A DNA stretch of 64,000 nucleotides from Nocardioides sp. QY071 (GTDB lineage: Bacteria; Actinomycetota; Actinomycetes; Propionibacteriales; Nocardioidaceae), in contig NZ_CP124681.1 of NCBI RefSeq assembly GCF_029961765.1, positions 4,526,001 to 4,590,000 on the forward strand, given 5' to 3'. Under the pieces are notes generated by a model, which searched no databases, was not told the origin of the DNA, and saw only the letters and a list, made by a program, of their open reading frames with translations. Shown piece after piece: positions 42,092-50,322 of the stretch (positions are counted from its first letter, which is position 1; every line of letters starts with the position of its first letter). The translations under genes and the position numbers were made by a program.

Positions 42092-42682
42092 TCACCAGGG
42101 GCGCGGCGGCAGGTCCCGGATGTACGGCGCCAGCAGCGCAGCGGACCGCTCCACCGTGAGCACCTCGGACGGGTCGAGCGCGATGACCTGCCGCTTCGAC
42201 TCGTCGATCTCCCACACGTCCTCGCCGACCAGGCGGCCCTCGTCGTCGTAGGGCCAGATCATGTGCTCGACGTTGGCGACCAGGTAGTGCGCGTCGGGGT
42301 CGACGGGCGCACCCGCGGCCACGAGCAGGGCGCCCGGAGTCTGCTGGTAGATGGTCGCGGTGGACACGATCATGTTGTCGCCGACGGCGATCTGCTCGTC
42401 GTCGGTGTAGAAGACGCACTGCGCCGTGCTCGACCAGTCCTCGTAGACCGCCTGGACGGCCTCGGCGCCGTCGAGCACGGTCTGGATGCCGAAGACGTTG
42501 AAGTGGTAGACGGGGTGCTCGACGGTCATGTCCGGAGCGAAGATCTCCTTCCAGCGCCCGGCCATCTCCAGGTTGCGGTGGCGGTCGTAGGCCTCCAGCA
42601 GCCAGCGGTGGCGCGGGTTGGTGGTCGTCTCCATCAGGCGATGGACGGCGGCATTGGTCTGGGTGATGTCGAAGCGGCTCAT
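42092..42682 (-). CDS. SnoaL-like (NTF2-fold) protein
   Basis: This 196-residue protein has the SnoaL/NTF2 pattern: leading helices (WLLEAYDRHRNLEMAGRWKE), IFAPDMTVEHPVYHFNVFG, and beta strands with NMIVSTATIYQQTPG. Family members include polyketide cyclases, isomerases and binding proteins; the reaction here is unknown. ATG 42682 is supported by the conserved start; upstream frames extend further but cross the operator. It is divergent from the AraC regulator, and the composite operator lies between them, so it is a probable target. Confidence 0.72.
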   Translation of the reverse strand: MSRFDITQTNAAVHRLMETTTNPRHRWLLEAYDRHRNLEMAGRWKEIFAPDMTVEHPVYHFNVFGIQTVLDGAEAVQAVYEDWSSTAQCVFYTDDEQIAVGDNMIVSTATIYQQTPGALLVAAGAPVDPDAHYLVANVEHMIWPYDDEGRLVGEDVWEIDESKRQVIALDPSEVLTVERSAALLAPYIRDLPPRPW

Positions 42683-42710
42683 GGATCCACGATCACGGCC
42701 GACCGGCCCA

Positions 42711-42743
42711 CAGGTCTTGACATCCTGCGACCGGTTCTTGACC
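42711..42743 (-). promoter_or_regulatory. Composite operator, copy 1, between the SnoaL-like gene and araC-type gene
   Basis: On the minus strand GGTCAAGAAC (42734-42743) is followed by 11 bases and then TGTCAAGACCTG (42711-42722). The same arrangement, with the same 11-base gap, recurs at 43763-43795 in the opposite orientation. It lies 29-61 bases before the SnoaL-like start and 10-42 bases before the regulator start, a position from which one bound protein could affect both. Confidence 0.6.
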
Positions 42744-42752
42744 CTGTGCGAC

Positions 42753-43796
42753 ATGTCCCTGATCCGCGGCACCGCCCTCCAGGGCTACCCGGAGCTGGTC
42801 GGGGAGCTGGACGGCGAGCTGCAACCGCTGCTCGACCTGGCCCACCTACCGGCCGCCGCGGTCGGCGACCACGACAGCTTCATCAGCTACCGCAGCGTCG
42901 TGACCGCGCTCGAGGCGGCCGCCGCCGCGACCGGTGTCGACGACTTCGGCCGTCGCCTCGCCACCCGCCAGGGCATCGAGATCCTCGGTCCCCTGGGCGT
43001 CGCCGCGCGCACGGCCGGCACCGCCGGGGCGGCCCTGCAGGCCATCGAGCAGTACATGACCGTCTACTCCCCCGCGATCGCGATCACCGTGACCGCGCCG
43101 GCGGGCTCGCGGATCGCGCAGCTGGAGTGGCGGATCGTCGTACGTCGCGCGCCACCGCATCGCCAAGCGGCCGAGCTCGCGCTCGGCGTGGCCCTGCGCG
43201 TCTTCCGCCTGCTCGCCGGACCGGACTTCACGCCGCACTCGGTCCAGCTGCGGCACCAGCCGATGGGCGATCCGGCGGCGTACCGCGGCTACTTCGGCTG
43301 TCGGGTCGAGTTCGCCGCCGACCGGTACGGCTTCCGGTTCCCGGCCGCGATGCTGAACCGGCCGCTCGCCGACGACGGCGACGTGCACGCCCTCGCGCAG
43401 CAGTACCTCAGCACGATCGCGGTCCCTACCGCGTCGGCGACGGCCGACACGGTCGCCGAGCTGGTCCGGCACATGCTTCCGACCGGCACCCTCGACCTGG
43501 ACCTGGTGGCCGGCCAGCTGGCGCTGCACCGGCGCACCCTGCAGCGCCAGCTCTCCGAGCACGGCACCTCGTTCGCCGCCCTCGTCGACCAGGTGCGCCG
43601 CGACGAGGCCGAGCGCTACCTGCGCGAGACCGACATGCCACTGGGCCAGCTGGCCGGCGTACTCGGGTTGAGCGAGCAGAGCGCGCTCTCCCGCGCCAGC
43701 CGGCGGTGGTTCGGCATGCCGCCGAGGCAGGTCCGGCAGGAGGCACGGAGGCTGTCGCAGCAGGTCAAGAACGAGGCGCACGAGGTCAAGACCTGA
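42753..43796 (+). CDS. AraC-family transcriptional regulator (OruR/ArgR-like N-terminal domain)
   Basis: This 347-residue regulator has an N-terminal ligand-binding domain of the type found in OruR and related AraC proteins (about 15-200, with RLATRQGIEILGPLGVAART). The C-terminal AraC DNA-binding domain (about 235-335) has two helix-turn-helix units, the first around LDLDLVAGQLALHRRTLQRQ and the second around MPLGQLAGVLGLSEQSALSR. The last codons coincide with operator copy 2. ATG 42753 gives the usual domain start; ribosome site is weak. It probably controls the flanking SnoaL-like and DUF1254 genes. Confidence 0.85.
   Translation: MSLIRGTALQGYPELVGELDGELQPLLDLAHLPAAAVGDHDSFISYRSVVTALEAAAAATGVDDFGRRLATRQGIEILGPLGVAARTAGTAGAALQAIEQYMTVYSPAIAITVTAPAGSRIAQLEWRIVVRRAPPHRQAAELALGVALRVFRLLAGPDFTPHSVQLRHQPMGDPAAYRGYFGCRVEFAADRYGFRFPAAMLNRPLADDGDVHALAQQYLSTIAVPTASATADTVAELVRHMLPTGTLDLDLVAGQLALHRRTLQRQLSEHGTSFAALVDQVRRDEAERYLRETDMPLGQLAGVLGLSEQSALSRASRRWFGMPPRQVRQEARRLSQQVKNEAHEVKT
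43763..43795 (+). promoter_or_regulatory. Composite operator, copy 2, before the DUF1254 gene
   Basis: GGTCAAGAAC (43763-43772), 11 bases, then GGTCAAGACCTG (43784-43795). It overlaps the last codons of the regulator gene (encoding QVKNEAHEVKT) and lies about 60-90 bases upstream of the DUF1254 start. Two half-sites in the same orientation at one helical repeat multiple (21 bases centre to centre) fit two-motif AraC binding. Confidence 0.6.
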
Positions 43797-43852
43797 TCGG
43801 GGCCCGGTTGCGACATTCAGGGGGTCCGCCAACCTCTCCGAGAGGAATCCCC

Positions 43853-45313
43853 ATGGGTCACAGAAAGACCTCTCACGCCCTCGCGCTCGCCGGGCTGCTC
43901 GCCGGCGTCGTGACGTCGGCACTGGCCACCACTGCCGCACCGGCGTCCGCCGACGGGACGACCGACCGCGCGGCGTACGACGCCGGCTACCGGCTCGGCC
44001 TCGAGGCCTACCGCTACGGCCTGCCCCTGGTCACGACCGACGCCACCTTCCGGGCCCAGACGAGCGTGGACGTGCCGGACGACCGCGGGTTCGGGCCGGT
44101 CAACCGGCTCAACCCGGTCCGGTCGTTCATCACCCCCGAGGACCGCTCGGTGGTCGCGCCGAACCTCGACACCCTCTACTCGATCGCGTGGCTCGACCTC
44201 CGCGAGGAGCCGCAGGTGGTCCACGTGCCGAAGGTGAGGGACCGCTACTTCGTGATCCCGCTGATGAGCCCGTACACGGAGAACTTCGCCAACCTCGGCT
44301 CGGTCGAGCAGACACCGCCGGGCGACTACGCGATCGTCGGCCCGTCGCACGCCGACGCCCGCCTGCCGAAGCACGTGACGCGGGTCGAGTCGCCGTACGA
44401 CCGGGTCTGGATCATCGAGCGGATCTACGCCGACAACGACGACCTCAAGGACCAGGCGAAGGTGCACCGGATCCAAGACGCCACGACGGTGACGCCGCTG
44501 AGCCGGTACCCGCGCCCTGCGAAGGCCGCCACGCCGAGCGACCCCGACACCACCGCCGCGCCCGTCCGGCTCCCCACCGGGATGGACTTCTACGACCGCC
44601 TCGGTGACCTGCTCGCGGCCTTCCCGCCGCCGGCCGCCGACGCACCGGAGCTGGCCGAGCTCGCCCGGATCGGCATCGGCGCGGGACGGCACCCGTCCAC
44701 CGACGCGACGCTCGACGCCGACACCCGCGCGGGCATGGAGTCGGCGATCGCGGCCGGGCAGGCGACGGTCCTGCAGGACGCGATGGGCCTGTACGGACAG
44801 GGCTTCGCCCAGCACAACGGCTACCTGGTCACTCCGACCGGCAGCTACGGAACCGACTACCGGCTGCGCTCCGTCGTCACCCAGGTCGGCCTCGGCGCGC
44901 TTCGTCCCGAGCAGGCGATGTACCCGCTCGCCCTGCTCGACCGCACCGGCCAGCCGCTCACCGGCGCGAAGCGCTACGTCGTGCACCTCCCGGCCGACCA
45001 GCTGCCCCCGCTCACCGACACCGGATTCTGGTCGCTGACGCTGTACGACAACGACGGCTTCGTGGTGGCCAACGAGATCGACCGCTATGCGATCAACGAC
45101 CGCACCGACCTGCACCGCAACGCCGACGGCTCGTTCGACCTCTACGTCCAGGCCACCCGGCCCAGCGACCCGGAGCAGGCGCAGAACTGGCTGCCCACAC
45201 CGGCCGGCGGCTTCCGGCTGCTGTGGCGGATGTACGGAACCCAGACCACCGCGATCCCCGGGATCCTCGACGGGACCGGCTGGCGGGTCCCGGCGGTGCT
45301 GCCCGCGGGCTGA
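43853..45313 (+). CDS. Secreted DUF1254/DUF1214 protein
   Basis: This 486-residue protein has a Sec signal peptide (RKTSHALALAGLLAGVVTSA, cleavage near ASA-DG at 33-34). The DUF1254 domain (about 60-200) has RLNPVRSFITPEDRSVVAPN and LDTLYSIAWLDL. The C-terminal DUF1214 domain has DTGFWSLTLYDNDGFVVANE and YVQATRPSDPEQAQNWLPTP. The family is widespread in bacteria and of unknown function, often next to hydrolases. GAGAGGAA precedes the ATG. Its promoter region contains operator copy 2. Confidence 0.88.
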   Translation: MGHRKTSHALALAGLLAGVVTSALATTAAPASADGTTDRAAYDAGYRLGLEAYRYGLPLVTTDATFRAQTSVDVPDDRGFGPVNRLNPVRSFITPEDRSVVAPNLDTLYSIAWLDLREEPQVVHVPKVRDRYFVIPLMSPYTENFANLGSVEQTPPGDYAIVGPSHADARLPKHVTRVESPYDRVWIIERIYADNDDLKDQAKVHRIQDATTVTPLSRYPRPAKAATPSDPDTTAAPVRLPTGMDFYDRLGDLLAAFPPPAADAPELAELARIGIGAGRHPSTDATLDADTRAGMESAIAAGQATVLQDAMGLYGQGFAQHNGYLVTPTGSYGTDYRLRSVVTQVGLGALRPEQAMYPLALLDRTGQPLTGAKRYVVHLPADQLPPLTDTGFWSLTLYDNDGFVVANEIDRYAINDRTDLHRNADGSFDLYVQATRPSDPEQAQNWLPTPAGGFRLLWRMYGTQTTAIPGILDGTGWRVPAVLPAG

Positions 45314-45328
45314 GGGACGCGCGCTCGG

Positions 45329-46141
45329 TCAGGCGACGTCGTACGTCGCCCGGCCGAGTCGCGGGTGCGCCGACCCCTTGAGCAGCACGTCGGCCACCAG
45401 GTCGACGTCGTCGATCATCGGCACGTGGCCGCACTTCGGCAGCGTCACGTGCTCCGCGTCCGGGAGGGCCCGCCGCGCGCGGCCGGCCTGGTAGGGCAGC
45501 AGCACCAGGTCGCGAGTGCCCCATGCGACCGTGACCGGGATGGCCGGGTCGATCGGGCGGTCGAAGGGGAAGCCGCCGTCGATGATGGTCTCCAGCGCCG
45601 GGCGGGCGTGCACCAGGCCGCGCAGGTCGCCCAGCGCGGCGTCCGGGCTGAGCTTGTGGCCCTTGGTCATCAGCAGGCCGAAGGCGGCGGCTCGCCCGGG
45701 CGCGGTCGCCAGGATCGCGGGCGCGACCGGCTGCGCCAGGGTGGCGGCGCCGGTGAGCAGCGTGAACACGGCTCGGATGTAGGCGAAGTCGAGCCGGTTG
45801 CGCCAGAACCCGGCGGGCGCGAGCGTGGTCGCGCTGCTCACCAGGTCGTCGGCCGCGGCCTCGAGCGCGATCCGGCCGCCGAGCGAGTTGCCCGCGATGT
45901 GCGGGCGGTCGAGCCCCTGCTCGACGAAGAAGTCCTCGAGGATGTCGCGCAGGATGTCGCGCACCGGTCGTCCGTCGGGCACCAGCGCCGGGGACTCCCC
46001 GTGTCCCGGCAGGTCGATCAGGACGAGCTCGCGCTCCTCGGCGAGCCGGTCGACCAGCGGGTACCACGCCTGCCGGCGGTGGCCGATCCCGTGCACGAGC
46101 ACGAGGGGCTCTCCGGAGCCGATCCGTTCATGGGCAAGCAT
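45329..46141 (-). CDS. Alpha/beta hydrolase
   Basis: This 270-residue hydrolase has the oxyanion motif VHGIGHRRQAW, nucleophile Ser86 in GNSLGGRIAL, the acid in WGTRDLVL and the catalytic His in KCGHVPMID. It resembles epoxide hydrolase/lipase-type enzymes; the substrate cannot be predicted. GCGAGG lies before the ATG at 46141. It converges on the DUF1254 gene with a 15-base gap. Confidence 0.85.
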   Translation of the reverse strand: MLAHERIGSGEPLVLVHGIGHRRQAWYPLVDRLAEERELVLIDLPGHGESPALVPDGRPVRDILRDILEDFFVEQGLDRPHIAGNSLGGRIALEAAADDLVSSATTLAPAGFWRNRLDFAYIRAVFTLLTGAATLAQPVAPAILATAPGRAAAFGLLMTKGHKLSPDAALGDLRGLVHARPALETIIDGGFPFDRPIDPAIPVTVAWGTRDLVLLPYQAGRARRALPDAEHVTLPKCGHVPMIDDVDLVADVLLKGSAHPRLGRATYDVA

Positions 46142-46287
46142 GGCGACCTCGCTCTTCCCCGCACCGGCGCTGGTGCGGCAGATAGGTGCAACTGAGAGTT
46201 GCGGATACCGAGGGTATGGGACGTGCTAGCTGGGCGCAAGCACCTGTTCGCATCGGGTTCCGCCTCGGCGACGGCGAGGCGGCAGGG

Positions 46288-46629
46288 TCAGCTCCGGAGC
46301 ACCTTGTCCATCGCCTTGCCGCGGGCGATCTCGTCGACGAGCTTGTCGAGGTAGCGGATCTTCTGCATCAACGGGTCCTCGACGTCCTCGACCCGGATCC
46401 CGCAGACGACGCCGGTGATGAGGGCAGCGGCGGGGTTGAGCTCGGCTGCGGCGAAGAAGTCCTCGAACGTCGTACCGGCGTCGAGGTGGGCCTGCAGCTC
46501 GGCCGGCGAGAACCCGGTCAGCCAGCAGATGGCCTCGTCGACCTCGGCCCGGGTGCGCCCCTTGCGCTCCACCTTGGTCACGTAGTGGGAGTGGACCGAC
46601 GCGACGGTCGTCGAGAAGATACGGTGCAC
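46288..46629 (-). CDS. DUF2200 family protein
   Basis: This 113-residue protein matches the DUF2200 family almost end to end: start HRIFSTTVASVHSHYVTKVE, middle DEAICWLTGFSPAELQAHLD, and end DPLMQKIRYLDKLVDEIARG. Function is unknown. The GTG at 46629 was chosen because the family begins with (M)HRIF; TACGCT lies exactly 7 bases upstream on the minus strand, so a leaderless transcript is likely. A much longer open frame upstream is not coding. It is divergent from the transporter gene, 36 bases away. Confidence 0.85.
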   Translation of the reverse strand: MHRIFSTTVASVHSHYVTKVERKGRTRAEVDEAICWLTGFSPAELQAHLDAGTTFEDFFAAAELNPAAALITGVVCGIRVEDVEDPLMQKIRYLDKLVDEIARGKAMDKVLRS

Positions 46630-46665
46630 GCAGTGCAGCGTAGTTGAGGAAGAGGTGCCTCCAGC

Positions 46666-48633
46666 GTGGTCGTCGAGCCGGTCCGACCACGCACGAGCCC
46701 TGCGGTCGTCGTGGCGATGCTGTCGTGCTGCGGCATCGTGGTCTCGCTCCAGCAGACCCTGCTGCTTCCTCTCCTGCCGGACCTCCCCCGCCTGCTCGGT
46801 ACGTCGGCCGACAGCGCCTCCTGGCTGGTGACCGCGACCCTGCTCAGCGGGGCGGTCGCGACGCCGACGATCTCGCGGCTGGCCGACATGTACGGCAAGC
46901 GCCGGATGATGGTCGTCTCGCTCGGGGTCGCCGTCGGCGGCTCGTTGCTCGGCGCGCTCAGCCAGCAGCTGCCGCTCCTGATCGGGGCCCGCGCACTGCA
47001 GGGCGTCGGCGTCGCCCTCATCCCGGTCGCCATCGCGATCATGCGCGACGAGCTGCCCCGCGACCGGGTGCCGCTCGGCGTGGCCCTGATGAGCGCGACC
47101 CTCGCCATCGGCGCGGGCGTCGGGCTCCCGCTGTCGGGGCTGATCGTGCAGCACATGGACTGGCACGCGTCCTTCTGGCTCACCGGCGTCGTCGGGATCG
47201 TGCTCATCGCCGGGACGCTGAGCCTGTTGCCCGAGTCGCCGGTGCGCACCAGCGGCTCCTTCGACCTGCGCGGCGCCGCCCTGCTGTCGGTGGCGCTGAC
47301 CGCCGTCCTGCTCGCCCTCTCCAAGGGCGGCCAGTGGGGCTGGACCGCGGCGTCGACCGTGGGCTGTCTCGCCGGAGGCGCGGCGGTGCTCGCGCTCTGG
47401 ATCCCGCTCGAGCTGCGCACCCCGCGCCCGCTGGTCGACGTACGCGTGGCGGCCCGCCGCTCGGTCGTCCTGGTCAACCTCGCCTCGGTGTTCGCGGGCT
47501 TCTCCATGTTCGCCAACATGCTGGTCACCACCCAGCTGCTCCAGATGCCGACGGGCACCGGCTACGGCCGCGGCCTCGACGTCCTCCACACCGGGCTCTG
47601 GATGGTCCCGAACGCCGCCGCGTTCGGCCTGATGGCGCCGGTCTCGGCCTGGCTGATCCGGCGGATCGGCCCGCAGGCCACCCTCGTCTCGGGTGCGCTG
47701 CTGATGAGCGCCACCTACGTGTGGCGGACCTTCTACAGCGCCGACCTCCCGCAGGTCGTCATCGGCTCGGTGGTCGTCGGCACCGGCACTGCCATGGTGT
47801 ACGGCGCCCTGCCGACGCTCGTGATGCGCGCGGTCCCCGTCACCGAGACCGCCTCCGCCAACGGCCTCAACGTGCTGCTGCGCTCCTTCGGCACGTCCAC
47901 CGCCAGCGCCGCCACCGCGGCGATCACCACGGCCTCGACGATGTCGCTGGCCGGGCGCGAGCTGCCGAGCCTGCACTCGCTGATGCTGATCTTCTGGCTC
48001 GCCGCCGGGGCCGCGCTCGCGACGGCCCTGATCGGCGTACCCATGCTGCGGATGCGGGAGTACGCCGAGGAGGCGGACCGCTCGGGCGCGGAGAACACCA
48101 CGCGCGCGCAGATCGTCCAGGGCCGGGTGCTCAGCCTCAAGGGCAACCCGATCCGGCACGCCGTGGTGACCGTGCTGACCCCCGACGGCCGCGCGGTCGA
48201 CTGGGGGCAGGCCGACGCGGAGGGGCGGTTCACGGCCGCCGTACCGGAGCCCGCGGACTATCTCGTCGTCACCTCCGCCGACGGCTGGCGGCCACGCTCG
48301 CGGATGATGACGCTCGACAGCGCGGCGCCGGTCCCGCCGATCGTGCTGCGCGAGCGGCTCACCCTGCGCGGCACCATCCGCGACGCCGGGGACCGTCCGG
48401 TGGTCGATGCTCTGGTCGTCCTCACCCGCACGAGTGGCGAGCTGGTCGCGACCGTCCGTACCGACCACGAGGGTCGCTACGAGGTGCCGCGTCCCGCCAA
48501 CGGGCGCTACGTGCTCACCGTCGCCGGGCCCACCGAGGCGCTCGGCGCCCGCACGCTGAGCGTGTGGGAGGAGGCCCGGGACTTCGACCTGCAACTGGGG
48601 ACGCCCCTGGCCGACGCCGCGGACGCGACGTGA
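46666..48633 (+). CDS. MFS drug-transporter-like protein with C-terminal carboxypeptidase-regulatory-like domains
   Basis: This 655-residue protein has an N-terminal transporter of the DHA2 (14-helix) type, about 1-465, with RLADMYGKRRMMVVSLGVAV between helices 2 and 3 and ARALQGVGVALIPVAIAIMR. Residues about 485-565 and 565-645 form two beta-sandwich CarboxypepD-reg-like domains (RVLSLKGNPIRHAVVTVLTP; TIRDAGDRPVVDALVVLTRT) predicted to lie on one membrane face. This fusion is unusual for an efflux pump. GTG 46666 has GAGG upstream. The exported compound is unknown. Confidence 0.8.
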   Translation: MVVEPVRPRTSPAVVVAMLSCCGIVVSLQQTLLLPLLPDLPRLLGTSADSASWLVTATLLSGAVATPTISRLADMYGKRRMMVVSLGVAVGGSLLGALSQQLPLLIGARALQGVGVALIPVAIAIMRDELPRDRVPLGVALMSATLAIGAGVGLPLSGLIVQHMDWHASFWLTGVVGIVLIAGTLSLLPESPVRTSGSFDLRGAALLSVALTAVLLALSKGGQWGWTAASTVGCLAGGAAVLALWIPLELRTPRPLVDVRVAARRSVVLVNLASVFAGFSMFANMLVTTQLLQMPTGTGYGRGLDVLHTGLWMVPNAAAFGLMAPVSAWLIRRIGPQATLVSGALLMSATYVWRTFYSADLPQVVIGSVVVGTGTAMVYGALPTLVMRAVPVTETASANGLNVLLRSFGTSTASAATAAITTASTMSLAGRELPSLHSLMLIFWLAAGAALATALIGVPMLRMREYAEEADRSGAENTTRAQIVQGRVLSLKGNPIRHAVVTVLTPDGRAVDWGQADAEGRFTAAVPEPADYLVVTSADGWRPRSRMMTLDSAAPVPPIVLRERLTLRGTIRDAGDRPVVDALVVLTRTSGELVATVRTDHEGRYEVPRPANGRYVLTVAGPTEALGARTLSVWEEARDFDLQLGTPLADAADAT

Positions 48634-48643
48634 CGCCGCTGGG

Positions 48644-48704
48644 CGCACCCCATACGTCTTGGTCGCAGGAACGGCCTTCTCGGAGCCAAATCGCATGGGG
48701 TGCG
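48644..48704. repeat. Palindromic repeat, GCACCCC family, copy A
   Basis: Left half CGCACCCCATACGTCTTGG and right half, read as complement, CGCACCCCATGCGATTTGG agree except at three positions. About 20 bases separate the arms. It lies between the transporter and the acyl-CoA synthetase. The half-site matches the consensus GCACCCCnTACGAATTGGTCG of copies B-D. Confidence 0.75.
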
Positions 48705-48743
48705 GGAGATCGGTGAGGACGGCGTGAGGTCTAGCCTCGGGGC

Positions 48744-50321
48744 ATGAGCGACGTCTCCTCGGCCCGTCAGCACACCCTCGGCGACCTGCCCCGGCGCACG
48801 GCGCAGCGCGTCCCCGACAAGGTCGCGATCGTCGACGGGGACACGCGGCTGACGTTCGCCGAGCTGGACGCGTACGTCGATCGGGCGGCCGCCGCGATGG
48901 CGGACGCCGGGCTCGGCAAGGGCGACCGGCTGGCGCTGCTCAGCCACAACTGCTGGCAGTTCGCGGTGCTCGACTTCGCCGCGGCCCGCGCCGGCGTGGT
49001 GCTGGTGCCGATCAACTTCATGCTCGGTGCCGACGAGATCGCGTTCATCCTCGACCACAGCGGCGCGACCGGGTTCGTCGCCGAGGACGCACTGGTTGCG
49101 GTGGCCGACGCCGCGATCGCCGCGGCGGCCGACCCGCAAGTGCGGGAGCGGCGGGTGATCCGGCTCGCCGGGCAGGCGGCTCCCGACGGGTGGGGGGACC
49201 TGGCGGGCTGGCTCGACCACGAGGGACCGGCGGTCGTCGTACCGATGGGCGACGACGACCCGGTCCGGATGATGTTCACCTCCGGCACCGAGTCACGGCC
49301 CAAGGGTGCGCTGCTGAGCAGCCGGTCGTTGCTGTGGCAGTACGTCTCGTGCGCGCTGGACGGGTCGATGAGCGCCGACGACGTCGAGCTGCACACGCTC
49401 CCGCTCTACCACTGCGCGCAGCTGGACTGCTTCCTCGGCACCGATGTCTACCTCGGCGCGACGAGCATCATCCTGCCCGGCCCGGACCCGGCGAGCGTGC
49501 TGCGCACCATCGCCGAGCACCGGGTGACCAAGTTCTTCGCGCCGCCCACCGTGTGGATCGGCCTCCTGCGCCATCCCGACTTCGACACCACCGACCTGTC
49601 CAGCCTGCGCAAGGGCTACTACGGCGCCTCGCCGATGCCGGTCGAGGTGCTGCGCGAGCTCCAGCAGCGGCTGCCCGGGGTCGCGCTGTGGAACTTCTAC
49701 GGCCAGACCGAGATGGCCCCGCTGGCCACGATCCTGAGCCCCGACGAGCAGCTTCCGTACGCCGGCTCGGCCGGTCGGCCCTCGATCAACGTCGAGACCC
49801 GGATCGTCGACGACGACGATGCCCCCGTCCCCGCGGGCACGGTCGGCGAGATCGTGCACCGCAGCCCGCACGCCACGCTCGGCTACTACCGCGACGACGC
49901 GAAGACCGCCGAGGCCTTCCGGGGCGGCTGGTTCCACTCCGGCGACCTCGGCTACCTCGACGACACCGGCCACCTCTACGTGGTCGACCGCAAGAAGGAC
50001 ATGATCAAGACCGGCGGCGAGAACGTCGCCAGCCGCGAGGTCGAGGAGGCGATCTACACCCACCCCGACGTCGCCGAGGTCGCGGTCTTCGGCGTCAGCC
50101 ACCCGCGCTGGGTCGAGGCGGTGGCCGCGGTCGTCGTACCTCGGGCGGGGGCGGACCTGTCCGCCGATGCCGTGCTCGCCCACGCCCGCTCGGTGCTCGC
50201 GGGCTACAAGGCGCCCAAGTACGTCGTGCTCGCCGACGCCCTCCCCAAGAACCCGAGCGGCAAGATCCTCAAGCGCCAGCTCCGCGACGCGCACGCCGAC
50301 CTGGCCGCCGGCGAGGTCTGA
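48744..50321 (+). CDS. AMP-dependent acyl-CoA synthetase/ligase
   Basis: This 525-residue ANL-family enzyme activates a carboxylic acid to acyl-AMP and then acyl-CoA. The P-loop motif is MFTSGTESRPKGALLSS, followed by YYGASPMPVEVLRELQQRLP, the WNFYGQTEMAP motif and GWFHSGDLGYLDDTGHLYVV; the catalytic Lys is in NPSGKILKRQLRDA near the end. The substrate is probably a fatty or aromatic acid, but this cannot be decided. TAGCCT lies 6 bases before the ATG (leaderless pattern). The LLM oxidoreductase gene follows 1 base after its stop, so they form an operon. Confidence 0.9.
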   Translation: MSDVSSARQHTLGDLPRRTAQRVPDKVAIVDGDTRLTFAELDAYVDRAAAAMADAGLGKGDRLALLSHNCWQFAVLDFAAARAGVVLVPINFMLGADEIAFILDHSGATGFVAEDALVAVADAAIAAAADPQVRERRVIRLAGQAAPDGWGDLAGWLDHEGPAVVVPMGDDDPVRMMFTSGTESRPKGALLSSRSLLWQYVSCALDGSMSADDVELHTLPLYHCAQLDCFLGTDVYLGATSIILPGPDPASVLRTIAEHRVTKFFAPPTVWIGLLRHPDFDTTDLSSLRKGYYGASPMPVEVLRELQQRLPGVALWNFYGQTEMAPLATILSPDEQLPYAGSAGRPSINVETRIVDDDDAPVPAGTVGEIVHRSPHATLGYYRDDAKTAEAFRGGWFHSGDLGYLDDTGHLYVVDRKKDMIKTGGENVASREVEEAIYTHPDVAEVAVFGVSHPRWVEAVAAVVVPRAGADLSADAVLAHARSVLAGYKAPKYVVLADALPKNPSGKILKRQLRDAHADLAAGEV

Positions 50322-50322
50322 C

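Noticed and set aside
46630..48696. Long upstream extension of the DUF2200 frame
   Set aside because: It runs antisense through the transporter gene; the DUF2200 family starts at (M)HRIF, matching GTG 46629.
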